Shown here: one piece after another, positions 1 through 11,386 of the stretch
Layout: the number at the start of each line of letters is the position of its first letter
How positions within the stretch are numbered: position 1 is the first letter of the stretch
Source: Turnera subulata
Taxonomy: Eukaryota; Streptophyta; Magnoliopsida; Malpighiales; Passifloraceae
Reading direction: 5' to 3'
Assembly: GCA_028386065.3 (NCBI GenBank)
Contig: JAKUCV010002307.1
Coordinates: 1-64,000, forward strand
Length of the DNA stretch: 64,000 bases
The notes under the pieces: generated by a model
What the model was told of the DNA's origin: nothing
Database searches by the model: none
The model's input: the letters and a program-made list of their open reading frames with translations, nothing else
Translations under genes and position numbers: made by a program

Positions 1-2310
1 CGATTAATCTAATCTTTTCAAAATTTTTTATCTTAAACTTTTCCTTAAATATAGCACGGATTTGGAAACCTCTTCAGGAGTTCCAATAGTATTCAGATCA
101 CAAAAATAATGAAAACTTCACATATAGATCTAAATCATAAACATAAGCAACAATAATAATAAATTCACACATACATTGATTAAATAAAACACATAGAGCG
201 TATATGCAAGAATAATTATACATCACATATACAAATTGGCTCAAACCATGTAAAGATCAATTTAGTTTAATTGAATATATATATCCCGGGAATTAGTTGC
301 TTCAGGCAACGTGAATCCTTCAAGGATTCTCGTGTATATGTCATGACTTATGGATCCACAGATGTAGGCTGTAACAGTATCCATTTGATGCATCTCTAAT
401 TCTTTTCACATTATGCCAGACTTACCAAAAATAATTGCATCCACCACAGGGGAATATATCTATCTCCTCACAATTAATACCAAGTCGTTTGGGTAAAACC
501 TTGTGCGATAAGCCGTGCTTTGTATCTCTCTATTATAATTCTCTTTTTGCACAAATACCCATTTTCAATCGACTGGTTCCACACCATTTGGTGTATGGAC
601 TACAGGTCCGGATAGTATCTTGCTTCGCAACGGACTACAGGTCCGGAAAATATATCGCTTCACAAGCGATTCTAACACAACCTAAATCATGTTTCTCAAT
701 TTGGCCAGTCATACTGCGCCTATATTCATCAATAGATGTAGGTTCATGATCCTCATTTTATTTCAAAATATTTAGCGCTATATAAAATAAATAAAAATAG
801 TATTCCGTCGACGGTTATTTCACGTCGGTTCCATCTTATTTCTGACACTGTAGTTGAGATCTCATCATACTCATTTATCTCAAGTACCTGAGTTACTTCT
901 GGAACTTTATCAATTTTGTCAGAAAAACCTCTTCTGGAGGATTTTCCTCTTCTTGAGGACTTTTAATATGAACCTCTACTGGAGGTCTTATTTTCTTATT
1001 GGGGCCACATTATCTCTTTGCTCCTTTTTCTCTATCGAGAATTTTATTTTCTTTTGGAATCGAGTATATTCTATGCTTCTGATATACTTTAGATTCATTT
1101 GCATATTATACTTGTTCTTCTGGAACATTAATTTGAACAGGAGTATTTACAGCTGGTATATAAGATTTGGTCACTTTATGTGTCTGGCACTTGACAAAAT
1201 ATTTTACAAATGAATCATCTTCTGAACTTCAGGTTCATACGAATTCATTTGAGGATCAAAACTAAGCATTGAATAACATTTCAATAATATCTTGATCCAG
1301 CTGCTTATTTTCTCCCCCTGATGTTGGGTAAACTCTTTTATCAAATTAACAATAAACAAATCTCCAATCACTAGTCAATGATTTATGGAGATTCATACCC
1401 AACATACACAACATATATTCCCAGTCTTCTTTAAGGACCAATTTTACTATACTGTGGTGGAGCATTATATACTGTACAACCAACGGTCCGAAGATGGGAG
1501 TTACTAGGTTCGTGACCATGAACCAATTAAATGGGGAGACCTTATGATAACTTGTTGGCTTGATGCACGCAAGTGCTGCTGCATGTAAAAAATACCAATT
1601 TCTCAAACAGCAATATTTCATTAACAATGGTCCTGTAATTAATTGGAAATGTTCGCCCAGATCTTTTTGGGTTTATTTCCAATGATATACATTTTCCATT
1701 GAAGAAATATACCAGCATTATCTAGACATATAGTCTAATAACATAAGTAGGGATATGTACCCGCAAGTGGCTTAATCATTAAAATAAGTGCGCACAATGC
1801 CAACTTGCATCACACAATAGACCATCTAGTCGATGCATCATAAAAAAAAATTACCTAGATGGTCAACACGGCAGATTTATCAGTCTGCGAACATGTCCCT
1901 GAATTATTCCCAAAATTATTGGTGATTCTAGGCCAACCTCATCTTAGGAAGGCCAAACAATTAATTTTCGCAGCAAACTAACACATGGAAATTCATTGAT
2001 TGTAAAAACTTCTGGTTTTTCAATAAATAACCAAGAATAGATATCGTGCATCATTATTGATCTGGGATGGCCCAACCGGTCATGCCAAACAATATATCCA
2101 ATAATCAACTTCTAGTTGATCTCAGCTTCGAGCTGTGCAAACTGTGTATTTAAACACTTAAAAATTGCTAGCTTCAGGCTAGTGCATTCCGGCTTATGGC
2201 TGGATATGGTAAGTTTTAGTTACTCAATTGCTAACTTCAAGCTGTAATATGTGTGTCAGTTTTAGGCTTATTTCTGCCACTCATGTCGAAAAAGATCAGA
2301 ATTATTAAGC
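1..2310 (-). mobile_element. Decayed Ty1-copia pol remnant, runs off left edge
   Basis: Read on the minus strand, broken pieces appear in normal copia order. A GAG-pre-integrase block lies near 2040-2090, with the family's WHDRLGHP motif. The integrase C-terminal block lies at about 1380-1590 (HAAAL and RPTSYHK-like motifs). A linker follows near 1130-1260, then reverse transcriptase near 520-680 (PVVHTPNGV and KWVF) and 290-400 (MDTVTAY, EGF-LPEATNSR). A DLNTIGTPEEVSK-like stretch lies at the very left end. The domains are those of a plant copia retrotransposon. Stops and frameshifts separate nearly every block, so it is dead. No LTR is visible inside the window. Open frames called on the plus strand here are shadows. 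Confidence 0.9.
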
Positions 2311-2501
2311 AATAATTAAAGTAGTGGCAAACTTTTCCAAAAGCAAAACCTCGAAGATTAAAAATCTTTGGAGTTTACTGACAAATAATGCAAAGTTTTT
2401 AATTACGAAAAATCTTCTGGATCTTTTCGGAGACAGCAAAAAGGGTCCACATTTGAAAAACTGACATCTAGCTGTCTAATCTCAGACTATAAGAAGGGGA
2501 G

Positions 2502-2828
2502 GTGGTTGAGATAGGAAGATACAGAAAACTCAACAAGACAAGAAAAATGCCTTCCCCAGCTACTGTTTTCTTTGTTGAAGGTGCCTCTCTAGGAAGAAGG
2601 AATAGGTTAGCTTATAGTATGGTGAATGAGCAGCAAGAGGAATTACCGAATGATCTGGCAAGAATTCCTCGTTTAGTGTTTGTTGATGAACTTTATTCAT
2701 CTAGGTTCTTTGTAACTCCTATGGAAGAAACATTCTTCCTAGAGGACCAAAGTAATCTAAGGGCTTCCTTTTATGGCTCGGCTAACTCTATTATATTTTT
2801 CATATCTGATAGACTGCAGGAATTTTAG
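2502..2828 (+). other. Open frame of unknown function, possibly LINE-derived
   Basis: A 108-codon open frame, hydrophilic at the start and with no family I recognise. It lies about 50 bases before a LINE endonuclease fragment on the same strand. It could therefore be the end of a LINE first ORF or leader, but nothing in the sequence proves that. No splice structure or promoter is evident. Confidence 0.25.
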
Positions 2829-2879
2829 CTACAGCCTTCATGTCAAATTTTAAATCAAAGCAGTTATTATCAGGTTTCT

Positions 2880-3230
2880 ATGATGGCTCGGAGCGTCCCA
2901 AGGGTGACTGGGTTACCACCTACATGGCCTAAGGTACGACTTCTACTATGGAATTGCAGGGGTGTAGCAAGAAGGTCCCAAGATTTTGTGCGTACCTTAA
3001 GGGATCTAAAGAATCAGTACAAGCCCAACATGGTACTGATTACTGAGACTTTGTGGCAAGTAGAAGAAAATCATGGTGTAATCCCACTCCGTTTTCCTGC
3101 AAAGAATCGGTTTGAGATACTTGGAGAAAACAATATGGGTGGCATGTGGTTCTCTTGGAACCACAGTGTTAGGGTCAACATCAACAACGAGGCTCAGAGT
3201 TTTAGAGTCAATGTTGTACCCAACAGATAA
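2880..3230 (+). mobile_element. L1-type LINE, N-terminal endonuclease fragment
   Basis: The 116-codon frame starts the way plant LINE ORF2 proteins do. It has a short lead, then LLWNCRG, a helix-like stretch ending in KPNMVLITET, and a GGMWFSW segment. These match the first third of the apurinic-type endonuclease domain. The Asn of WNCRG and the Glu of ITET correspond to conserved active-site positions. The frame stops at 3230, before the later GDFN and SDH motifs, and the TRIM array starts about 80 bases further on. It is a 5' fragment of a dead LINE. Confidence 0.75.
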
Positions 3231-3311
3231 ATAATTATTTCAACTTATGTATGAGAACAATTCCTCTTTGTGAATGTTCTCCAGTTATGGATCCATTATG
3301 CAATAATAATG

Positions 3312-3805
3312 TGTAACGTCCCGGCTTGTCGACTGTCACTACAGACCAACACGGGACCTTTCCAACATGCTTTGTCCTCACTCGTACGTTTCCGGGGAAA
3401 ACTTCCCAGGAGGTCACCCATCCTAGAATTGCTCCAATTCAAGCACGTTTAACTTTGGAGTTCTTCTGGAATGAGCACTAAAAAGGTAGGTGCACCTTGT
3501 TCATATAGTTAGTACCCATCAAACCGTTTAAGCTATTCTCAATTGTACAGTCCCATACCTGTACAGCCTCGAAATCACTTCATTTGAGCTATTCTTAATT
3601 ATATAGTCCCATACCCGTATAATTATGAAATAGCTCCAACTGTGCAGCCCCATCCCTACACAGTCTCAGGATCTCTCCTATTTCGGTGTGAATCGGTTCA
3701 TTCTCGTGCCCCTCCGTCTAGAAGCTTGCCAGAAGCCGCTCCTTGTCCATGCTCATCCCAGCACCGGCGTACACTTCCCGCCCTTATAGACCCCGGGGTG
3801 TCACA
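3312..3805 (-). repeat. TRIM LTR copy 1
   Basis: 494 bp, bounded by TG..CA when read on the minus strand. It contains the 5S-like block at about 3401-3500. An internal segment follows at 3806-3879. Confidence 0.75.
3401..3500 (-). promoter_or_regulatory. 5S rRNA-like Pol III promoter block inside TRIM LTR
   Basis: On the minus strand the stretch contains AGAACTCC, AGTTAAACGTGCTTG (A-box region) and AGGATGGGTGACCTCC followed by TGGGAAGT (C-box region). These match plant 5S rRNA almost exactly over the internal control regions, while the 5' third is diverged. Equivalent blocks lie near 3970-4070 and 4538-4635. Because it sits inside an LTR and is incomplete, I treat it as an element-borne promoter, not a 5S gene. 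Confidence 0.75.
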
Positions 3806-3879
3806 GGCCCACCAGCTTCCGCTAGGTTCGTCCCGAACCATGCGCTGTACTAGAGGAGTCCTGGAACTCCGCTACCAAC

Positions 3880-4372
3880 TGTAACGTCCCGGCTTGTCGA
3901 CTGTCACTACAGACCAACACGGGACCTTTCCAACATGCTTTGTCCTCACTCGCACGTTTCCGGAGAGAACTTCCCAGGAGGTCACCCATCCTAGAATTGC
4001 TCCAAGTCAAGCACGTTTAACTTTGGAGTTCTTCTGGAATGAGCACCGAAAAGGTAGGTGCACCTTGTTGATATAATTAGTACCCATCAAACCGTTTAAG
4101 CTATTCTCAATTGTACAGTCCCATACCTCTACAGCCTCAAAATCACTTCATTTGAGCTATTCTTAATTATACAATCCCATACCCGTATAATTATGAAATC
4201 ACCCCAACTGTGCAGCCCCATCCCTACACAGTCTCAGGATCTCTCCTATTCCGGTGTGGATCGGTTCATTCCCTTGACCCTCCGTCTAGAAGCCTGCCAG
4301 AAGTCGCTTCTTGTCCATGCTCATCCCGGCACCGGCGTACACTTCCCGCCCTCATAGACCCCGGGTGTCACA
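3880..4372 (-). repeat. TRIM LTR copy 2 (shared middle LTR)
   Basis: 493 bp, lined up base by base with copy 1 apart from scattered substitutions and one missing base near the CCCGGG run. It is shared between the two units, as expected from unequal recombination between LTRs. An internal segment follows at 4373-4447. Confidence 0.75.
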
Positions 4373-4447
4373 GGCCCACCAGCTTCCGCTAGGTTCGTCC
4401 CCGAACCCTGCACCGTACTAGGGGAGTTCTGGAGTTCCGCTACCAAC

Positions 4448-4941
4448 TGTAACATCCCGGCTTGTCGACTGTCACTACAGACCAACACGGGACCTTTCCA
4501 ACATGCTTTGTCCTCACTCACACGTTTCCGAAGAAAACTTCCCAGAAGGTCACCCATCCTAGAATTGCTCCAAGTCAAGCACGTTTAACTTTGGAGTTCT
4601 TCTGGAATGAGCACCAAAAAGGTAGGTGCATCTTGTTGATATAGCTAGTACCCACCAAACCGTTTAAGCTATTCTCAATTGTACAGTCCCATACCTGTAC
4701 AACCTCGAAATCACTTCATTTGAGCTATTCTTAATTATACAGTCCTATACCCGTATAATTACGAAATCGCCCCAACTGTGCAGCCCCATCCCTACACAGT
4801 CTCAGGATCTCTCCTATTCCGGTATGGATTCGGTTCATTCCTGTGCCCCTCCGTCTAGAAGCCTGCCTGAAGCCGCTCATTGCCCATGCTCATCCCGGCA
4901 CCGGCGTACACTTCCCGCCCTCATAGACCCCGGGTGTCACA
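4448..4941 (-). repeat. TRIM LTR copy 3
   Basis: 494 bp. The C-box-like part of its 5S block carries at least one substitution (CCCAGAAGG where copies 1 and 2 have CCCAGGAGG). It abuts the MITE-like inverted repeat at 4942. Confidence 0.75.
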
Positions 4942-5218
4942 AAAATCGATGACTTGCAAGTTGCCTAACACATGTAACTCCTCTTTTGATAATTTTCTTT
5001 CCTACAAAGTAACCCCAAACCGAATCCCCAGAACAAAAACTGATTTACGACCCCATATAAACCGATTTTGTTTCATTTTTGTATTTGTTTTCGGGTTCTA
5101 TATCGGGCCATAAATCATTTTTTTTGTTCGGGCAATTGACTTGGGATGATTTCGTAGGAAAGAAAATTACTAAATGAGGAGTTAATATGTGTTAGGCAAC
5201 CTACATGTCAATAATTTT
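4942..5218. mobile_element. MITE-like element with about 45-70 bp inverted repeats
   Basis: The arm 4961-5005 (TTGCCTAACACATGTAACTC to CTTTCCTAC) matches the reverse complement of 5154-5199 with few mismatches. The similarity extends outward to 4942 and about 5218 through a degenerate AAAATnnATGAC end. The loop of about 150 bp is AT-rich and non-coding. No target duplication is clear, because the left end touches the TRIM LTR. Confidence 0.6.
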
Positions 5219-5689
5219 ACCTATTGGAATGGGTTGGAGGGTGAAAATACCTAATTATTGCCAAACTAAGGTACAAAATCAAAAAATTAAAAGCCAAGTG
5301 GCTAAAATCAAAGTGGTTGCCAAACTAAGGGGCCAAAAAAGGTATTAAACCTTTAATTTTTGTTATTCTCTCATATTATGGATATGGATAAACATTTATT
5401 GATGACAACTGCAAAAGTAAATCTCAAAATGCGGTGACCTCATTCTGTTTGTTTGTCTTGTTTTCTAAAAAAATCATAATATATTTTATTTGGATTAATG
5501 TAGATTTATATGGGTAGGATCCATTCTTATATGGGTTTGAGTCCTTCAAATAGGATTATCCACGTATTAACATATTATTGGTAAGTTAAGACTTCAATTT
5601 TAACTCTTGAAAGTTGATGTATTAAATTGACTTAGTTACGAAAACTTATACACAAAATTAACTTAATTACAATTTCATGTATGAATGTT
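5219..5689. other. Non-coding, AT-rich spacer with a dispersed repeat
   Basis: No gene seen. A GCCAAACTAAGG motif occurs twice, near 5256 and 5317. The stretch 5362-5417 recurs almost unchanged at 12210-12265, so it is a dispersed repeat fragment of unknown class. Confidence 0.5.
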
Positions 5690-6613
5690 TTTTGTGTGAA
5701 CAAATGGAGGTAATAAATTACATCAAAAAGTCCCTTAGGACCTGTGCCCATAAGGCGTCAAGTAATAGCTGATTCTGACAATAACGCGTTGCATCAGATA
5801 ACGTAATGATTCCAGTAAGGAGGGAAAGACTTCGTTTGGATAATAAGTCTGCAACTGCATTAGCTTCCCTGTATACATGTTGGACTGTAACGTGCCAATG
5901 TCGATCGGGTAAGAAGGTCTCGGATGCATTCGATGAGCAGAAGCCGATTGATGCGGTAGTTGTCTTGTGAATTGAGGAGGGAGGCCACTTCCGCATTGTC
6001 ACTCTCTATGATGAGGTGCTTGTATCCCGAACTCCAAGCAAGGAATAATGCGTCGTACACGGCCCAAAGCTCAGATGTAAATGGATTACAAGGGTGAAGG
6101 CAGTGAGTAAATCCCAATATCCATTTACCATCACTCGACCGGATGACGCCACCTGCACCAGCTCTGCCTACATTGGGACCGTTCGTATTCGCTTTCAGCC
6201 ATGCATTAGAATTAAAGATAAAGCACCATATCGATTTAGCAAATGGGCAATCCTGGATAGCATGTAAACATGTTTCCGGTGCACAATGTCATCGCGGGCA
6301 TGTGTCATGGGCAGCCATGTGTCTGTAGACTCTGGTGGCATTTTTTAGGAGCGTGTTGTGAGATAGTTGCCAGAGGAAAGTTTATATCCTAGGGAGTCCT
6401 TTCCAGCACCACACAAGCTTCCAAAGGCCAGGACTCGTTGTATGCGAACCACCACGAACAAGCTGGTAAGCAGTCTTAATAGTGCACTCTCCTGTGTTGC
6501 TATGCTCCCATATGACAGTGTCATCTTCGGCCATGGGATTCGGCGTAGGTGACAGGGCCAGGATCCCGATGATGTTTAGGGGAAGGAACTGACGCAATGT
6601 AGGTACATCCCAG
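5690..6613 (-). mobile_element. L1-type LINE ORF2 C-terminus (RT tail, zinc finger, RNase H)
   Basis: On the minus strand, in order: a frame at 6382-6597 with LRQFLPLN and DDTVIWEHS-like motifs (RT thumb/connection region), then a zf-RVT-like stretch near 6230-6320 (P-ETC-type Cys/His pattern, degraded), then RNase H (RVT_3) at 5718-6117. The RNase H part shows SELWAVYDAL, IIESDNAEV and REANAVADLLSK and ends LLLDALWAQVLRDFLM. The same C-terminal sequence recurs in the LINE copy at 35.7 kb, so this is one family. Several frame breaks make it inactive. It is the 3' part of the LINE interrupted by the element at 6619-8184. Confidence 0.85.
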
Positions 6614-6618
6614 GTTCC

Positions 6619-8184
6619 TGCTAGTGTATTATGCCCAAAAGCTAATCATTGGATGATTGTATATAGTCATGTATATTGATTAAAGGTTTTATTCCAATAA
6701 ATATGTTTATGTGATAAACACTTGCACATATTTATAACCCTAGAATATCTCTTATTCTTAAATGTCCCTAGTCGATTATTATTATGGATGGGTTGTAATA
6801 ATAAATTAAGACTAGCGTATGTTGAGAATTATATGAGATATGAATTCTACATACGGGTACAAGTTAGAGAACTTATGGTCTGGACTGACCCGACATGAGA
6901 ACACTACATGGAACGTTATATGATTGTCATTAGTGGTTCTTATATGTATTGTCCTTAGACCTGAGATCATCAAGATTCCCAACATGTGAGTCATATACTT
7001 TGATATTACTTTTGGCTATTCGTAACTGAGTAGACCTTAGTGTAATCATTGGGTATATGATATAATGTGTAGTGGGTTTTGTATGATCAAGATGAGAGCC
7101 GTCCAACCCTTATAATGGGTATATTATCAGAAGGGCCTCTTGATAGAGTTGAACTGTAAATGCATGGCCATGCTCGGATTATGTGATATGGTGATATCAT
7201 TAGTATCCGCTTTACACAGTTAACTCGGAGATCAAGAAACTTAGATTAAACATATACGAGATTGACTTATTCCATGTCTCGTGTTTAATCTTGATAATGT
7301 GACGAAAGGATAATGACATGTTTCCGAGGCATAATGAATCAGTACCGATCTTGTCGTTTGGGTAACAATGATGTGTTGCTAGACGCCGCTCAATGTTTAT
7401 AATTGTAAATGAGTTTACAATTATTGCCAAACATTACAAGTGCCTACAGGGTCACGCACTTAGAACTGTTGATTCGAACTGGTGGTTAAACCATGGTTGG
7501 ACCATGGTTCGGCCAGGTATTTGAGCTAGTGATTAGACCATAGTTGGAAAATGGTTGGACCGGGTCGTTTGGGTTGGTTTGATTCAATAGTTACCAGAAT
7601 TATTGAACCTGAATTATTGTCCCAAAGGCATGAAAGGATGTGTTGTTTTATATATATGTTGATATATATAATTGAGTTAGTGGAGACATGGTCATGTAGA
7701 TGATTGTGACTAAAGTATAGATAATGGAAAACACAATTATGCATGATAAGATGTATGTATGATTGGTTGGCCATTTTCTATATTAACTAACATGTAAACA
7801 TATATGTGATATATGTAAGAGTGTGAAGGAAGAGCAGATTTTGAGAGCTCAACACACAAACACATTCACAAGAGTTGTGAGAAAACACTCTAGGCTCTTT
7901 TGCTCTCGGAAATTCTGCAGCTAGCACTGCGGTTCGAGAGTGCTCGAGTTAGTGATCGTGAGACGGTTGCTAGCAGTCATCAACGGTTCGTGTGGATACC
8001 GTAGAGGAGTCGGATTTCTGTCCGGTTCTTGCTGATTCGTATCATCAGTTGAGTGAAAGATCTCAACCAAACCAGGTACGAAATTTTTGTTATTCGGTTT
8101 ACTCTGTTTCACATGGATCCTCCATGAGTTTCGGGTCTTTCCACCGCATTTTGTTTATCAAGTTTGCATGCCCGGTTACTTACA
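6619..8184. mobile_element. 1.57-kb TG..CA insertion with 5-bp target duplication (likely solo LTR) in a LINE
   Basis: GTTCC stands at 6614-6618 and again at 8185-8189. The DNA between starts TGCTAGTG and ends TTACTTACA. Removing it and one GTTCC joins the flanking LINE codons in frame on the minus strand (…QDG-TW-DVPTL), which fixes both ends. The inside has no long coding frame. A TG..CA border plus a 5-bp duplication is the mark of an LTR element. At this length it is most simply a solo LTR of a long-LTR family, or a non-autonomous element. Strand and superfamily cannot be set from sequence alone. Confidence 0.75.
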
Positions 8185-8189
8185 GTTCC

Positions 8190-8500
8190 ATCCTGGAGTA
8201 TGTACAAGGCCACATCACGTTGGATGTGCTCTTGAGGAATCAGATTGATTGAGTGAGTTTGAAGGTTTCTGATCCCCCCAAGCTAATTATCTGTCCAGAA
8301 CCTTGCATTAGTATCGTTTCCCAGAATCCAAAAGGATCCCCTTTGAACCGAAGACCATGCTTTGCAGAGTCCTCGCCAAATGTGCGAGCATCTCCTACCC
8401 GATTCCATCTTAGGCAGGAAAGTTGTTCTAGCACCATATTTAGCCTTTAAAAGACACACCCATTTCAATCCTGTGTGGGTTGAAAATTTGTGCACTCTAA
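8190..8500 (-). mobile_element. LINE reverse-transcriptase fragment upstream of the insertion
   Basis: Minus-strand frames carry the typical LINE segment LKAKYG, then a GRRCSHIWRGLCKAW stretch, then GNDTNARFWTDN. This is the region just N-terminal to the RT thumb. It continues without loss into 6613 when the 6619-8184 insertion is removed. The frame is broken by shifts. No LINE similarity is seen upstream of about 8500, so the copy is 5'-truncated. Confidence 0.75.
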
Positions 8501-8639
8501 TTAATGTCGTTGAAAAATTCTTCTATGTACGAGAAGGCATTTTATTCCAGTGCATCTACTTCGTAGGAACCACGGAATTTATTGATTTTGGAAAAATAGA
8601 GAGGGTTTCCATTTGTGAGGTTGAAATTTCATGAGTAGA

Positions 8640-9985
8640 AGAATGCCAACCACACAGCTCCTCGTAATTGTTACGCTCTAAACGCCTTTGATTTGAGAGG
8701 TATATTAATTAAGATGAGAAAATTTTATTTACCACCGCTTGATTAAATGCTTTGGTATTTAATTTTTTAAGCAAAATAATTTGCGTTATTAACTCTTGAT
8801 GAGTTGGGGGGTCTTGTAGATGTGCCTCTGTAACGAGTTAATGTGAATTAATGCAATCAAAACAAACTTTGGTGGCTAACTAGTCTTTGCCTAAATTAGT
8901 TTTTTCGTGAAGAGAGAGTGGTATGGTGCTACTGTTATAATAGATCCATTAGCAAATTAAATTAGAACCGTAGAGGAAGGCACGGTTGGGAAACTACAGA
9001 CAGTGTTAAACGATAAAGGTGTGGAGGTGTTGTTTCGGAGTCCTAATTTGTGGTGGATCATGTTTGTCACTCACTGGTTTGCATATTTAGTTATAGTGTA
9101 ATAATTATGTAACTAATATTTTCTTATTGATAGTAAAATTATGTAACTAATATTAAAGGTATATTTTGTGTCTTCTCTCAAACAAAATGTAGCTGTTTTG
9201 TGGAATCTGCAAAACCGTTAGGCCCACCCCTATTTAATGTATTCTACTACTCCATAATGACGGGGAAAACACATTTATTGAAAGCTCACGTTTTTTACCA
9301 AGTGAAATGCAATTAATCTTTGATTATTTTGCATATTGGCTCTTTCTCTCCTTAACTTTTTAAACCAGCCCACTTTCAATGAAATTCGAGCTTGGGCTTC
9401 AAGTGGGTTTGGACCCAGCCGAACAATTTATAACAACACTGCAAAATCTCAATTTCGTGGGTTGACATGTGAGAATAAAAAATTTACCCACTCCAAGTCC
9501 AATGAATGTCTTCTTTCTTTTTACTGTTTGATTCTAGTGCCTCCCATAAATTCTAATTATCACGTATATAATCTACTTTAAGATTATTTTTATCTTTACA
9601 GTTTGTGATATTTGTCACTTCATATAGTCTGTATTTTTTTTATATAGGGATTAAACTAACTACGTACGGATTCCAACTTTCTTTTATTGGTTCAAATAAG
9701 GACAATCACGTTAGTTTAATTGATTGAGGCTCTACCATTACTTTCATTATGAGAGTTTGAATCCCACAAATCTTTGGATTCTCTACCTCTTTTGTTGGTG
9801 ATTTCTTTTTTTTTCAGTTCCCTTTATTTTTTTTTCCAGCAAAAGTTTGTTGCTGTTAGAAACTCCAATACTCGAGCCACAATGGATTATCATGAATATT
9901 TTCCTGTAGACCTTAACAAAACTCTTCGAGTAATTGGAAATGCAAATTAAAAAATGGTCCCACTGAAATCCTGGGGACTACTCGT
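8640..9985. other. Intergenic, no gene seen; possible SINE at about 9710-9810
   Basis: AT-rich DNA with no credible exon. Near 9713-9770, AGTTTAATTGATTGAGG followed about 35 bases later by GAGTTTGAATCCC resembles the A and B boxes of a tRNA-derived SINE and ends in T-rich sequence. No target duplication was found, so the SINE call is weak. Confidence 0.35.
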
Positions 9986-9989
9986 AAAC

Positions 9990-10929
9990 ACAGTATATAA
10001 AGTACCCACCCCCGAGCTGGGCAGAGTGGACAAATAAACGTTTCCTTCTGTTTCATTTCCTTTAACACTTGCAGAGCAAGTAAACAAAGATAGAGACCGA
10101 GAGCAAAAGAAGTGAGAAGAAATCGAGCGAACAAGAAAAGTGAGAAAATAACTGAAATTTCAAGGTTGAAATGCGGTTTTGTATCTAATTGTTACTGCAT
10201 TTTTTATGATTGTGTTTTCATTTGCATTGCAGGTGTAACAATTAGTGGACTAAGCTACCTTCGATGTCGAACTCGCAGGAGTCGCAGGACTCGCAGGACT
10301 CGCAGAATCAAGAGGTAAACCCTAAATCTGATTTTTTATTTAGTGTTTTGTTTTGTTTATGCATGTAGGTAGGTTTGAAGCTTATATGCTTGTATGCTTG
10401 CTCTATATGCTTGTATGTTTGCTCTATTTTGTATTTTTGTTTTTGTTTATGAGGATAACTCTTTATGTTTTCTTATAATTTTGCTCTTGTGATGTGAAAT
10501 TCCAGAGCAACGGGATGTGAAATTGTATTTGTTTCAGGTTTCTCGTACTTACTATAGGTTTCTTGTTGTGGTGTTCATGCATATTGTGATTTACATTTAG
10601 TATTTTGCGATAATATATTGTTGCTATTTTCTAGGTGTTCCAATACAACTTGCACGAGACGAACTAAAAATTTGAACACAAAGAAGAAGAAGACTGCTTT
10701 GGAGGAGGCAGAGATTGCTAAAGCAATGGATTGTGTTGAGAAACGGAGGATGCAGTATAAGATGCATGAACATATGGAGAAGAGGAGGGGTTTGCTGGAG
10801 TTAGAGGATGATGAGAAGGGAACGGATCATGCATGTGAGAATGAGGAGGAGTCAATGAAAAAGAATAAAATCTTTGTGGAAGATGATAATGAGATTGTGA
10901 GGGAGACAGTGGACAAGGAGAAATGGTGA
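9990..10929 (+). CDS. Small doubtful gene, unknown function, possibly truncated
   Basis: A TATA-like TATATAAAG lies near 9994. An acceptor ending GCATTGCAG at 10231 precedes an ATG at 10264. The first coding exon (10264-10314) reads MSNSQESQDSQDSQNQE and ends at a clean donor GAG|GTAAAC. The next acceptor (TTTTCTAG) near 10633 leads into DNA that is open in another frame to 10929. That frame is a Lys/Glu-rich, coiled-coil-like stretch (EEAEIAKAMDCVEKRRMQ). In the frame carried from exon 1 it stops after ten codons. The locus is then cut by LTR-like sequence at about 10961. The product is not recognised; it may be a pseudogene or a misread splice. Confidence 0.3.
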
Positions 10930-10960
10930 GGAGGGCTGTGTATGAGAAGGAGATGGACAG

Positions 10961-11190
10961 TGTAACTCCCCGAATTTTTCGGTTTTAATTGCTACGGAAT
11001 TTTAGAAATTTTTAGAATTTAATTTCTAATTTTATCCTTATAGAATTTTTAGATGTTTTTGGTCAAGAAAATTATTATTATTAATAATTTATTGTCCTTG
11101 GAAATGTTTTATTACTTTTGGAATTAATTCTTAATCAATTTCTTTGAGAACAATTGGAGTTCCGGGGTGAAACTAGCAGTGTATTGCAAT
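10961..11190 (+). repeat. Truncated LTR-like fragment
   Basis: Begins TGTAACTCCCCGAATTTTTC, a very common start for plant Ty3 or TRIM LTRs. It then runs through AT-rich sequence. No matching 3' end or coding region was found nearby. Confidence 0.4.
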
Positions 11191-11386
11191 TTTTATGAGC
11201 ATAACATGCAAAAAATGCAACTACTAAATTCTAGTACAAAGATGTTGACTCGGGAGCCTTGCTTCCAAGCATCCTTTTTCTTAAGAACTAAGAATATAAA
11301 AGTAATAAATACAGGAAAGTAAATCAAAGAAGCAGTTGGCAAATATGGAACATACTCAAAGAAGTATTAAATACACTTGTTAATTA

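Larger units (their letters stand above)
3312..4941 (-). mobile_element. Tandem 5S-carrying TRIM array (Cassandra-like): LTR-int-LTR-int-LTR
   Basis: Three near-identical copies of about 494 bp are separated by two internal pieces of 74-75 bp, a period of about 568 bp. On the minus strand each copy starts TGTGACACC and ends CGTTACA, a TG..CA LTR pattern. After the LTR comes TTGGTAGCGGAG, which resembles the initiator-Met tRNA primer site TGGTATCAGAG. A purine-rich GGAAGCTGGTGGG precedes the next LTR. Each LTR holds a 5S-rRNA-like block in the same orientation, the hallmark of Cassandra TRIMs. The LTRs are longer than the 240-350 bp I know for Cassandra, so this may be a variant. There is no protein-coding capacity. 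I see no convincing target duplication. Confidence 0.8.

Noticed and set aside
435..1213. Two plus-strand open frames as genes
   Set aside because: They are antisense to copia reverse transcriptase remnants and have low-complexity translations.
3401..4640. 5S rRNA genes
   Set aside because: The 5S match is limited to the internal control regions, the 5' third is diverged, and each block sits inside a TG..CA LTR with primer-site and purine-tract neighbours.
3642..4644. Short plus and minus frames repeated in the TRIM array
   Set aside because: They repeat with the array period and overlap the 5S-like block; no protein similarity.
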